From Ophiura sarsii (lineage: Eukaryota; Echinodermata; Ophiuroidea; Amphilepidida; Ophiuridae), in NCBI GenBank assembly GCA_035610835.1, contig CM069443.1:88782690-88846689 (forward strand): a DNA stretch of 64,000 nt. The letters are read 5' to 3'. The stretch's first letter is position 1. Each line of letters starts with the position of its first letter. Made by a program: the position numbers and the translations under genes. Positions 31,335 through 42,322 of this stretch are shown here, piece by piece. The notes under the pieces were generated by a model that saw nothing but the letters and a program-made list of their open reading frames with translations, did no database searches and was not told the origin of the DNA.

Positions 31335-32903
31335 GATGATCACTTATTATTGTAAGGTCCAAATAAGAGAATTCTCGGTTAGATATTGTGTGACAAAACA
31401 GCAACAAAAACGTCAGGTTGAGAAGAATTTAGTGTCTTATTTAAAAGGCCTAAATGCTATCCGCTTTCCCGATATAAGTGTTGTAAATGAAATTGATAGA
31501 GTAAACGGTATACTAGACAAGATGTATGAAAATACTGTAAAAGGGGCAAATAGTGAGATCTCGAACAAGATGGTACGAAGAGGGAGAAAAAAGTAGTGCG
31601 TATTTTCTTGGTCTCGAAAAGTTTCACGCAACAAAAAAGTATATCACAAAACTCAAACTACCTGACGATTCCTTGCTTACTAAGCAATCAGACATTATGA
31701 AGGAAGAGGAAAGGTTTTACACCAATCTGTATACAAGTGCTAATGTTGATAGTGATAATATTAAAGAGTATCTGAAAAATACAACATTTCCTAAGATTTT
31801 AACCGATGACGAACAAGGTAAATGTGAAGGTTTATTGACGCATAATGAATGTAAAGAAGCAGTAGATCAACTAAGACCAGGTAAAAGTCCAGGTTGCGAT
31901 GGTGTTCCAGCAGAGTTTTATAAAGTGTTCTGGAATTGCATAAGTACCTTAGTGATTAACTCATTAAATTGCTGCTTCGAAAAAGGTCACATGTCACCCA
32001 CTGAAAGAAGAGCAATTATCAGTTTAATTTACAAAAAAGGCGACAAACTGCAATTAAATAACTGGCGCCCAATAAGTCTGTTGAACACTGACTACAAAAT
32101 CATGTCAGTGGTATTGGCAAATCGTTTGAAGAAAGTTATAAGTAAAATCATACATACAGATCAAACTGGTTACATAAAAGGTAGATATATAGGTACAAAT
32201 ATAAGATTAATTGATGATGTTATTAATTTATGTATAAATGAGAATAAATAGGCTGCGATTTTGTTTGTAGATTTCGAAAAAGCTTTCGACACCGTCGAAT
32301 GGAACTTTATAGTTCAAACATTACAGAGGTTTAATTTTGGACCATCGTTTATCAATTGGATTACAGTAATGTATAATACTATTGAGAGTTCTGCTTTAAA
32401 TCTTGGTTGGAAATCAAAATTCTTTAGATTGAGCAGAGGTTTGCGTCAGGGCTGCCCGTTATCTGCACTCTTGTTTGTTGTAGTCTCCGAAGTCTTAGCT
32501 TTGAACATAAGACAGGATAATACTATCTCAGGTATTGTCATTGATGACAATGACGAAGAAAAATGTGAAGCTCGTATTAGCCAATTTGCTGACGATACAA
32601 CTCTTTTCTGCTCAACGAAAGAATCTCTTGATAGCATGTTGAAAATCATTAATACATTTGGATATTTTGCAGGACCAAAAATGAATGTGGAAAAAACTCA
32701 AGGTTTAGCATTTGGTCACTTTGTAAAACATAACTCTGTAAAATGGCCAACTGAAAATGTTAAGTTGCTTGGTGTTTATTTTGGACACAATATGATAGAA
32801 TGTTACAAAAGCATTTGGCAAGAGAAAAAAGATCGACTAATTCGAATCTTGAACTCATGATATAGAAGAAAGCTAACGCTGTATGGTAAAGCAACTATTA
32901 TAA
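31335..32903 (+). pseudogene. LINE reverse transcriptase domain, L1/Tx1 type, disabled
   Basis: From RTRWYEEGEKSSAYFLGLEK onward the domain is well preserved: PGKSPGCDGVPAEFYK, NNWRPISLLNTDYKI, FVDFEKAFD (motif A), LRQGCPLSALLF (motif B) and FADDTTLFC (catalytic motif C). A frameshift near 31550, an in-frame TAG at 32249-32251 before motif A and a TGA at 32858-32860 disable it. The spacing and the WRPISLLN / RQGCPLS signatures are those of the L1 and Tx1 clades. RT would copy LINE RNA at the nicked target; this copy is dead. Confidence 0.88.
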
Positions 32904-33275
32904 GGGGCCATATATCCAAACTCTCAAGTGATTTTATAGCGTTTTTATACCGATTTTACCCCGGTATTAAAACGGTATTTTTTCTATTGTTAAAAGCATC
33001 GGAAAAAGATCGGTGATTAACTAGAGCCGCCTCTCTCCCCCTCTCTACTTATCTGTCGTTAACAATAGAACTATTGTAGTACTCTCGATGGCTCAAATAT
33101 TGAAGCAGACAGATGAAAGCGCGAGGAAGGTTGTGTTATTAAGCTGACCAGTGTTCTAGTTAATCACCGATCTTTTTCCGATGCTTTTAACAATAGAAAA
33201 AAATACCGTTTTAATACCGGGGTAAAATCGGTATAAAAACGCTATAAAATCACTTGAGAGTTTGGATATGGCCCC
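32904..33275. mobile_element. 372-bp PIF/Harbinger-like MITE inside the LINE
   Basis: Long inverted ends (about 120 bp) start GGGGCCATATATCCAAACTC and end GAGTTTGGATATGGCCCC, with a 3-bp TAA duplication on both sides (32901-32903, 33276-33278), as in Harbinger elements (TWA targets). Removing the element and one TAA reconnects the LINE frame as GKATII-KCLGISNL, which verifies the boundaries. Confidence 0.88.
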
Positions 33276-33725
33276 TAAAATGTCTTGGTATATCCAATTT
33301 AACATTTTTAATGTCTTGTCTACCCGTTCCTGAAAATTTCACGAATGAAGTGAACTCAAATATTTTCAATTTCTTATGGAATAAAAAACCGGAGAAAATA
33401 AAGAGAAAGACTCTCATTCGAAATTACAATATGGGAGGAATAAAAATGTGTGATTTTAAATCTCAGTGTATAGCTTTGAAATGTATATGGTTAAAACGTT
33501 ATATGTATGATGATGATAGTAAATGGAAATGCCTTTTTAAACGCTATTTAAATGCTCATGGTCCAAACTTTTTAATCTTAAATATGAATTTTGTGGAAGC
33601 AAAGAATGCCCCATCGTTAATTGGTCTACCAAAATTTTATTCAGATCTGGTAAAAGCATGGCATAATCTAGATAATGATTATAGAAACTTACCAATCAAC
33701 GACTCATTAAGGGTCAAAAGTCATA
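33276..33725 (+). pseudogene. LINE ORF segment between two insertions
   Basis: Continues the LINE C-terminal region: CLGISNLTFLMSCLPVP, FNFLWNKKPEKIKRKTLI, GGIKMCDF, WLKRY, ending DSLRVKSH at the next insertion. WNKKPEKIKRKTL and the GG-I-K-M pattern are conserved among L1/Tx1-like proteins. Confidence 0.8.
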
Positions 33726-35107
33726 CACTGTAAAAAGCGTGTTTAGGAATTAAACATTTTTAAACATTCTAAACATGTCAAAATCCTAAACACTGGTGTT
33801 TTAGTGTTTAATTCCAAAACATAAAGTATTTAAATGCTTAACGCTGGCATCTCAAACACTTCGCAAGTTTGTAGTTGGCGCTGATTGGTTCTTTGCCGTG
33901 TGACGTAGTTTCCTCAGATCGCGTCCTTCATACTGAGCCGCCATCTTTTTCTCGCTGAATCTTGACTTGAGAGCGAGTCATTCAGAGGCAATAAACAAAT
34001 TAATCATGCAGCTGTAAAACAACAATGTTTCAGGTAATACAATCGTCTTGTTTATATTCTCGGACTATTAGATGATGTAGATTAAGAAAGATTGAAAAAT
34101 AAACCACCAGAAATTTTAGAAACAGCCAAATATCCGTACGAATGTTCGGCCATACAAATGATACGTGCATAAAAAGTACTGCGCTGGCATGCTGGTAATG
34201 TGCATGTGTGGTGTGGGTATTGTCGTGCACGCGACAGACTAATACTTAAAACGAGAAGTGCATACGCTTTTATTTCCCAGTACAAACTGTTCTATGAAGT
34301 AAAAATAATGATGATCTTATTCGTTGCTGGAATAGGGGCTTTTGCAACTTTAGAATTCGACTTTAAGCCACTCAAGTGCCCATAAATCCGCCAAAGAACA
34401 TCATAGCGCAACAAAAGAGGTGTCAAAATGCGCAGAAGATAACTGTGAATCGAATTATTTAATTATTTTTTTGCATACTAATTCAGGTTCTGATAAATCT
34501 GACCATTTGTAAGTGTTTCGATACTTTATTGGCGCAGTTTATGAGTAATGGTTATGATCCGAGAATATAAAAAAGACGATTTTATTACCTGAAACGTTGT
34601 TAATTTAACAGCTGCATGATTAATTTGTTCATTGTCTCGGAGTGAATGACCGCTCTCAGACTAATACTTAAAACGAGAAGTGCATACGCTTTTATTTCCC
34701 AGTACAAACTGTTCTATGAAGTATGAGTAACCTATGGGTGTTGCATGATCCGAGAATATAAAAAAGACGATTTTATTACCTGAAACGTTGTTAATTTAAC
34801 AGCTGCATGATTAATTTGTTCATTGCCTCCGAGTGAATGACCGCTCTCAAGTCAAGAAATTTAAATGTTTAATGGCTAAACACCCAAGTGTCGAAAGGCT
34901 AAACACCAAGTGTCTAATGGTTAAATGCCAAGTGTTTAATTGCTAAATACCAAGTGTTTAATTCCTAAATGCCAAGTGTTTAATTGCTAAATGCCAAGTG
35001 TCAAATTGCTAATCATATCATGTGTTTAGAAATTAAACGTGTTTACAAACGTGGTGCAAGGTAGTGTTTAGATAAGTGTTTAGAGTCTAAACACCGTTTT
35101 TGCAGTG
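33726..35107. mobile_element. 1.38-kb TA-flanked element, CACTGCAAAAA family, member 3
   Basis: The ends CACTGTAAAAAGCGTGTTTA and AAACACCGTTTTTGCAGTG are inverted and TA-flanked. Removing the element with one TA restores the LINE frame (SH-IIWGNDLIMHNGKTLYF). Both ends carry arrays of TAAACACT / AGTGTTTA words (33770-33850; 34870-35100). The interior has an inverted repeat (about 33965-34075 against 34545-34660) whose right arm is duplicated again at 34740-34855. A fragment of the 53.4-kb MITE family lies at about 34410-34550. Confidence 0.88.
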
Positions 35108-35590
35108 TATTATATGGGGAAATGACCTGATCATGCACAATGGCAAGACCCTGTATTTCAAACACTGGATTGATAGTGATATAATATAATATATCAATGA
35201 TCTTATTAATAATGATGGTATCATTTCCACTACATATATACTTGACAAGCTTAAAAATAAGCACAACTGGATTGCAGAGCTTTTTATTATTTTCAAATCA
35301 ATTCCAAAGAATTGGTTGGCTTTAATTAACGCCAACAATATGCCTATAAGTACTCGTTTAAGAACCTCGTGTATATATATGTAAATAAAAAACGTGTAAA
35401 TATAATGTATTGGCAATCAAGGTATATTTACGTTCATGTATAGTTAAAAAGTTTACAGTCGTGCCAATAATTCAGAAAAGATGGGCACAGGAACTGTCTA
35501 CGTCACCAAAATGGGACGATATTTGGACTATGAAAACTATTCTAGAAAAAGAGAGAAAATTGGCAGAGTTCAATTACAAATTATTACTAG
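35108..35590 (+). pseudogene. LINE ORF segment after the second insertion
   Basis: Reads IIWGNDLIMHNGKTLYFKHW, then after one in-frame TAA YINDLINNDGIISTTYILDK, then LINANNMPISTRLR. After a frame break it continues VPIIQKRWAQEL and ILEKERKLAEFNYKLL, where the third insertion interrupts it. The IWGN-x-x-I, FKHWIDSDI and EFNYKLL motifs are typical of L1/Tx1 proteins. Confidence 0.78.
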
Positions 35591-36184
35591 CGGGCACCAG
35601 CGCTTCGCGCTGGACCCGCTAGAAGATTTCACGGGGAATAAGTAAACAAAGCGTAAGAAAATTTGATGCAATAATATCAAGAACATGTCCTACGTAGGCC
35701 TATCCACAATCCAGACGGGGCCCTAAATAATCCGAATATCGCAGGTGCTTTTGATAATCCAGGTATACATGTGGCTTAATCTAGGTAGGCCTACGTTTGT
35801 GTTTCCAGATACCTATGTAGGCCTCCCATGAGACCTGAAATGCAGGTACCCGTTGTCCTATTATATCCAGGGACCCCATAGGCCTAAGCCCTACCCCCTT
35901 ATCCAGTTACCCCAGGTGCCCTTAATAATGCACCGGATACCACTTAATCAAGGTAGGCCCACCGCAGTGTGCCGTTATCTCGAGATACCCAGGTGCCCTT
36001 ACTTTATCATATTCAAGTAAATTAAACGCGGGTGCCGAAGATAGCGGGCAGTAAAAGTCATACCACAATAGGCAGAGGTGAGTAATATCAAAGCGTTATA
36101 AATGTTTATATAAATATCAAGAGTATGTCCTTAAATAATTCAGGTACTAAAGTGCCCTTGATATATTGTAAGTGACATGGTGCC

Positions 36185-36506
36185 CAGTGGCGTACCCAGG
36201 GGTGGGTCCAGGGGGCCCTGCCCCCCCCCCCCCCCTGAGATAACCCCGTCGGTAAAAACGACCCTCCGTCGGTAGATTTGCGATTTTGACCATTTTTTCT
36301 TCGGCCGTTTATGCTGACAACTTCATCCTACCCCCCACCCCCCCCCCCCCCCCACCCCACTTATCAATATTTCAGCTGGTCACGGGGGAAAATTGTGCAA
36401 GTTTTCTTTGGGAGTCTGTAAAAAAAAGTTGTCGGTACATCATGCCTTTCGTCGGTACAACTATGGTCGGGCCCCCCGCAGTTTCCAACAGCTGGGTACG
36501 CCACTG
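36185..36506. mobile_element. 322-bp hAT-like MITE with 8-bp duplication
   Basis: The ends CAGTGGCGTACCCAG and CTGGGTACGCCACTG are perfect inverted repeats flanked by ATGGTGCC on both sides (36177-36184, 36507-36514). Two poly-C runs lie inside (about 36222-36235 and 36333-36352). An 8-bp duplication with CAGTGGCG-type ends is diagnostic of hAT elements. No transposase. Confidence 0.93.
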
Positions 36507-37353
36507 ATGGTGCCCTTAATACACCATGAGCCTAGGCCCAATGTGCTCTTAAATAATACAGATACCCATGTTCCTAATCCAAGTAGGCCTACTCCATCAA
36601 CGTGTTCTTAATACCCCCAATTATTACCTCCTGTCAGCGCATGTCTCTACCTATATTGTACACCAAATAATAAAAAGTTGAATTTTAATGTCAAAATTGA
36701 AAGTTACTTAAAATTAGCTTTTAAATGTCCCCCCCCCCCCCCCCCCCCACTTCTTTTATTGCCCCGCCACCCCGTTTTCCTCCTTTAACATTTTGGTGCT
36801 GGTGTCGCCACTGCCCATATATGCACATACTGTATCCAGGTAATTCAGTAGGCCTACGTTCTGAGCGTTATAGTTTTATAATCGGTCGTTTAGTTTTATG
36901 GTCGGCGGAGTCTATCATCAAGCTCACTTGTACCATTCCACGCTTGTACTTGAGCACAATGTGTGCCATCCGGGTTTTGTTTGGCCTATTTACATTAAAT
37001 ACATTATTCCTCCAATAGGCATGTGGGGCCCTAACGTATTATAGTATGTAGTCCCTTTGTCATGTTTGCTGTGTTCTATAAAGCCTCCCGAGATAGGCCT
37101 ACTACCTGAGTATACACCCTTACAATCCAGTTATCAGAGGTGGCCCACCTGCGCATAGTATATCCAGGTAATTTGAGACTCGTTTTATAGTGAACCCCGT
37201 AATCCAGATACCACGGATGCCCTTATAATCCAGACACTCTATAATAATCATGATAATGTACCACACGTTCCGTTTATCCAGATGTCCCATGTGCCCTTAT
37301 ATCCAGATTATCAAGTAAGGGAAGTGCGGAGAGGAGGAGGTGGCTTTAGGGTA

Positions 37354-37603
37354 CACTATTAGAAAAAAGGGTGCTTCAGAGGGGTTCTTGGCTGTCCCGT
37401 ATATGGTTTAAAGGTTCTTTGATTTTAAAGGCCCCCAAAAGGTTCTGTAGAGAACCTTTAGAGGTTCTAAAGACCAATGTTTGCCCATATTTTGCCCATT
37501 TTGAACCTTAAAATGGTCCTTTTTGGAACCTTTTAAGGTGAAAGGGTTCCATACGGGACAGCCAAGAACCCCTGAAGCCTGAAGCATCCTTTTTCTTAGA
37601 GTA
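37354..37603. mobile_element. 250-bp TA-flanked MITE with GGTTCT words
   Basis: The termini CACTATTAGAAAAAAGGGTG and GCATCCTTTTTCTTAGAGTA are inverted, next to TA on both sides. The arms include GGGGTTCTTGGCTGTCCCGTAT and its complement, and the centre repeats AAAGGTTCT / AGAACCTTT. Confidence 0.85.
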
Positions 37604-38240
37604 TACGGACTGCCTGCTTTCACCCTGCCACGTTACAACGTGCAGTTTGCGCAACAAACGCGTATACACTTTGTAAGCGTCATTACGTGTGCGCCGAATC
37701 GCGCGCGCCATAATAAACGCGGCCGCGCAGCTTCAACATAGGAACGGTTGTTATGGTACCGTCACAGTTTCTTCATCGTTAGCAAACTACGCGTTCATCT
37801 ATGTTACTAATGCAAAAGTGTCACTTTAAGATCTGTGTAAGAGTTTTTATTTACATTTAGAAAATGTCGTAAAATAATTTTATTTGTCGGACGTATAAAT
37901 GCTTGTACTCATGCGATCTTTAAGAATAACAAACGGCCGCATATACAGAAATGTAGCTATATCCCTGATGAAAATATTTTGAATGAAGACCATATGTCAT
38001 CACTCACTCCGAAAACCACAATTTTTGCCCGAACAGTAGCTACCCGAGTAAAAGAAATTCAACATTTCGGATTATCATCTGTGATCCTTTCTGCGCATGT
38101 CTGAAAACTGGAAAATACTGGCATTGAACTATCTAATTAGCTCGTCTATTAGAGGCGCAATTACCACGCTTTTTCAGTTGAAGAGGGACGCGAGTGTAAA
38201 ATTATTATTGAAGGCGAGGGACCGAAAATTAGTATATAGA

Positions 38241-38974
38241 TATAGAATCATCGCTACCAAAGCTAATTTATATAAATGGAATAAGGCGAACTCACCCAAT
38301 TGTTTTGAGTGCAACACATCAGATGATTGTCTACATTCATTTATTGCCTGTCCTTTGTCAAAAAGCTTTAGGGTTCATTTTAAAAGATTTATTATTTCTA
38401 ACAATATTCCATGTCCAGGGATATCGTTAAAAATCATTGTGCTTGGTTATAAACCAGATAATCAAAATATATTGAATGTAATGCTAAATAGAATGCTTAG
38501 TCTGGCGTCGTTCACTCTGTATAGATCCAGACATATGAAGATCACTGATAATAAAAACGTTGATGCATTTAAATGGTTTCTATACGAATTAAAATGGAGA
38601 ATTACTATCTTGAGACACAGTGAAAATGTGTGGCATAAGATTGGCAAAAGCCTACATATATAAATCCCGATTATTATATTATTATACATAGCACAGAGTA
38701 AATAGTAGGTTCTGATATTCTTCTTGTAAAACACATGTACATGACAGCCCATATTATATATTGCTTTGTTTGTCAACTCAACTGCGAAGGTCGTGCCATT
38801 GATGATCATTAGCCAAATGGTAATTGTTGGTACATGCTGTTCGCTGGTGGAGTCATGTTTTTTCATATTTGTAACCATGTTTGATATATTATTATTATGT
38901 TATATAACTATGTATAGAATATAGATGAATGAAAAATAAAATGAATGGGTACTTAAAAAAACAAAAAACAAAAA
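38241..38974 (+). pseudogene. LINE C-terminus, 3' UTR and tail
   Basis: RIIATKANLYKWNKANSPNC leads into a CCHC zinc-finger-like motif, CFEC ... HSFIAC, then MLNRMLSLASFTLYRSRH and ELKWRITILRHSENVWHKIG, ending at TAA 38661-38663. The CxxC ... HxxxxC motif near the end of ORF2 is characteristic of L1/Tx1-type LINEs. A 3' UTR of about 290 nt with AATAAA and an A-rich tail follows. Confidence 0.85.
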
Positions 38975-38987
38975 ACTTTACTAAACA

Positions 38988-39414
38988 ATCGTTATTTTCA
39001 ATTAAGGTACACCTGAAAGACATTATCAAATCATATTGAAAACAGAAAACCACATTCCAATACCTCTACATTTTACGTTTTCTTCATTGCGTTTCATTAA
39101 GGGCATTCCTATCAATTTTTTTCCATGATAAAAGTCCCATATTTCTACCATTTTGGCTTACAAAATAGTGAATTATATTCAAATTTCCGGAAACTTCGTT
39201 AAATTACCGGACATTTCCGGAAATTACCGAGGGCCATAACTTTTGACCCGAACATGCTCAAGATTTAGAACAAAGTTTATAAGATGAATTTCGTAACTCT
39301 CTTTCATGTTCTGCACTGTGACCTAACTCAATTTCGACAAAAAGTGGAGTTGATCCCTTTTGGAATAGAGCTCTTCATTTATTGAAACACTGATCCACTA
39401 ACCTTGCCCGGTCA
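38988..39414. other. Right host flank of the LINE
   Basis: AT-rich. It contains a second copy of GGAGTTGATCCCTTTTGGAA (about 39347). No gene. Confidence 0.45.
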
Positions 39415-39581
39415 GCGATTTTTTTTTTACTAGTAAACATTTGTATGGGCTCACATGTAAAATCAGTTGACTTTTTTTTTAAAAAATTAAAAAATCATTT
39501 TATTCAGTGAGTTTTGCTTTATCCCGTATTAAAACGAAATAAATAAATTTTACAAATGTTAACTAGTAAAAAAAAAATCGC
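39415..39581. mobile_element. 167-bp MITE with 9-bp target duplication
   Basis: GCGATTTTTTTTTTACTAGT at the left is inverted at the right as ACTAGTAAAAAAAAAATCGC, with identical GCCCGGTCA on both sides (39406-39414, 39582-39590). A 9-bp duplication suggests a Mutator-like source. Confidence 0.85.
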
Positions 39582-39590
39582 GCCCGGTCA

Positions 39591-40082
39591 ATTTTTGTTG
39601 TTGACATGTTGCCATGATAATAACCTAAAACTATTTTTTTGCCATTTGTGACAAATTTACACTGAAAAGTACTCCCAGTTTTGGTATGGCGAGTATATTA
39701 TTGGAATGTTACAATACAATCACCTCAAAAGACAACTCGTCCCTATTGACTGCAGCAGCACACGTAAAGGTAAACATCTTACTTTTCCTTAATTTCCATT
39801 CACATTAATGGTAACATTCTCGGTCTTTAAAGATTGGTTATTTTCAGTTTCTGAAAGAAGAAAAAAATTGTATTGACCCAAAGTATTGCCACAAAAATGT
39901 GGGTAGATTCTTGACAACATTATATACAAAATGGTTATTTTTTTTCCTTTCTTCAGCCATCTTTCAATGGCTGTCATTTTTCAGAATGGCCGTCATTTCA
40001 GGCTTATTTACACAATATATCACACCAGAATGTACTTAAGTTGTGATTTAATGGGCTACACCCATGTGTGTATATATATATA
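39591..40082. other. No feature recognised
   Basis: AT-rich unique DNA ending in a short (TA)n. Confidence 0.4.
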
Positions 40083-40833
40083 CAGTTAAGCCCACAATTA
40101 TTCATACCCCTTGAAAAATATGAGTTTTTTGCGTTTTTCTCATATCTATACCAGCTGGAGTGGTGGAACTTTCACTTTACACTAAAGACAATTAGTTTGC
40201 AAGTACAAATCAATATATTTGGGCTCAACATTTTTTGCATAACAATAGAATTGAACAAGAATTGTGTTTTTATGCCTGTCCAAAATTATTCATACCCCAT
40301 ACCAAGTCTCAGGATTGAGGCCACTTTTTATGATAATACACATGTTTTTGACATTCCAAACATTCTTTATATTGTGTGGTAGGCTTTTATATTGTTATGC
40401 AATTATTCCATGCTGTCAAAGAGCTAGAGTGTTGTCCTATAATATCCCTCATTGTACATTCAATAGGACACATTTGTAATGCATCCACATTGTATGCACA
40501 CATCATGGAATAATTACATAATAATATAAAAGCCTATCACACAATATAAAGAATGTTTGGAATGTCAAAAACATGTGTATTATCACAAAAAGTGGCCTCA
40601 ATCCTGAGACTTGGTATGGGGTATGTATAATTTTGGACAGGCATAAAAACACAATTCTTGTTCAATTCTATTGTTATGCAAAAAATGTTGAGCCCAAATA
40701 TATTGATTTGTACTTGCAAACTAATTGTCTTTAGTGTAAAGCGAAAGTTCCACCACTCCAGCTGGTATAGATACGAGAAAACGCAAAAAACTCTTATTTT
40801 CCAAGGGGTATGAATAATTGTGGGCTTAACACT
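40083..40833. mobile_element. Palindromic Tc1-like element, ~750 bp
   Basis: The left arm (CAGTTAAGCCCACAATTATT and onward for about 325 bp) and the right arm (ending AATAATTGTGGGCTTAAC) are near-perfect complements separated by about 95 bp. Ends of the type CAGTxAAGCCCAxAATTATT with a TA target are common among Tc1-like transposons. The mirrored frames near each end are products of the palindrome. Confidence 0.85.
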
Positions 40834-42322
40834 AATCATTGCAAATGATTCTGTGTGTGTACACTAAATGGGAGTATCATTTGATCTCATTGCAAATGAT
40901 TCTGTGTGTGTACACTAAATGGGAGTATCATTTGATCTCATTGCAAATGATTCTGTGTGTGTACACTAAATGGGTGTATCATTTGATCTCATTGCAAATG
41001 ATTCTGTGTGTGTACACTAAATGGGAGTATTATTTGATCTCATTGCAAATGATTCTGTGTGTGTACACTAAATGGGAGTATCATTTGATCTCATTGCAAA
41101 TGATTCTGTGTATGTACACTAAATGGGAGTATCATTTGATCTCATTGCAAATGATTCTGTGTGTGTACACTAAATGGGAGTATTATTTGATCTCATTGCA
41201 AATGATTCTGTGTGTGTACACTAAATGGGAGTATTATTTGATCTCATTGCAAATGATTCTGTGTGTGTACACTAAATGGGAGTAGCATTTGATCTCATTG
41301 CAAATGATTCTGTGTGTGTACACTAAATGGGAGTATCATTTGATCTCATTCCAAATGATTCTGTGTGTGTACACTAAACGGGAGTATTATTTGATCTCAT
41401 TGCAAATGATTCTGTGTGTGTACACTAAATGGGAGTATCATTTGATCTCATTGCAAATGATTCTGTGTATGTACACTAAATGGGAGTATCATTTGATCTC
41501 ATTGCAAATGATTCTGTGTGTGTACACTAAATGGGAGTATCATTTGATCTCATTGCAAATGATTCTCTGTGTGTACACTAAATGGGTGTATCATTTGATC
41601 TCATTGCAAATGATTCTGTGTATGTACACTAAATGGGAGTATCATTTGATCTCATTGCAAATGATTCTGTGTGTGTACACTAAATGGGAGTATCATTTGA
41701 TCTCATTGCAAATGATTCTGTGTATGTACACTAAATGGGAGTATCATTTGATCTCATTGCAAATGATTCTGTGTGTGTACACTAAATGGGAGTATCATTT
41801 GATCTCATTGCAAATGATTCTGTGTGTGTACACTAAATGGGAGTATTATTTGATCTCATTGCAAATGATTCTGTGTATGTACACTAAATGGGAGTATCAT
41901 TTGATCTCATTGCAAATGATTCTGTGTGTGTACACTAAATGGGAGTATTATTTGATCTCATTGCAAATGATTCTGTGTGTGTACACTAAATGGGTGTATC
42001 ATTTGATCTCATTGCAAATGATTCTGTGTGTGTACACTAAATGGGAGTATTATTTGATCTCATTTCAAATGATTCTGTGTGTGTACACTAAATGGGAGTA
42101 TCATTTGATCTCATTGCAAATGATTCTGTGTGTGTACACTAAATGGGAGTATCATTTGATCTCATTACAAATGATTCTGTGTGTGTACACTAAATGGGAG
42201 TATCATTTGATCTCATTGCAAATGATTCTGTGTGTGTACACTAAATGGGTGTATCATTTGATCTCATTGCAAATGATTCTGTGTGTGTACACTAAATAAA
42301 AGTATTATTTGATCTCAACAGG

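Larger units (their letters stand above)
35591..38240. mobile_element. ~2.6-kb composite insertion in the LINE
   Basis: The LINE frame stops after FNYKLL and resumes at about YRIIATKANLYKW. The left edge starts with a perfect hairpin (CTAGCGGG-ACCAGCG / CGCTGG-CCCGCTAG). AAATTATTA occurs at the left junction and at 38199-38207; as a 9-bp duplication it would leave about 13 extra residues, so the exact right edge is unresolved. Much of 35690-37320 is a degenerate repeat of AGGTGCCCTTAAT / CCAGGTACCC / GTAGGCCTAC words. It contains a hAT-like MITE and a TA-flanked MITE. Confidence 0.6.
30760..38974 (+). mobile_element. 5'-truncated L1/Tx1-like LINE with nested insertions
   Basis: The element starts inside its endonuclease domain and ends in an A-rich tail (38954-38974) after an AATAAA signal (about 38934). 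It is bounded by a 13-bp target duplication ACTTTACTAAACA (30747-30759 and 38975-38987). Domains in order: APE endonuclease remnant, reverse transcriptase, C-terminal CCHC region. It is interrupted by a 372-bp TAA-flanked MITE, a 1,382-bp TA-flanked element and an insert of about 2.6 kb that itself contains further MITEs. Without these it is about 3.8 kb long. Confidence 0.88.

Noticed and set aside
35582..38207. AAATTATTA as a proven 9-bp target duplication of the third LINE insert
   Set aside because: Restoring the sequence at these points leaves about 13 residues that do not fit the LINE family, so the right boundary may lie about 40 bp further on.
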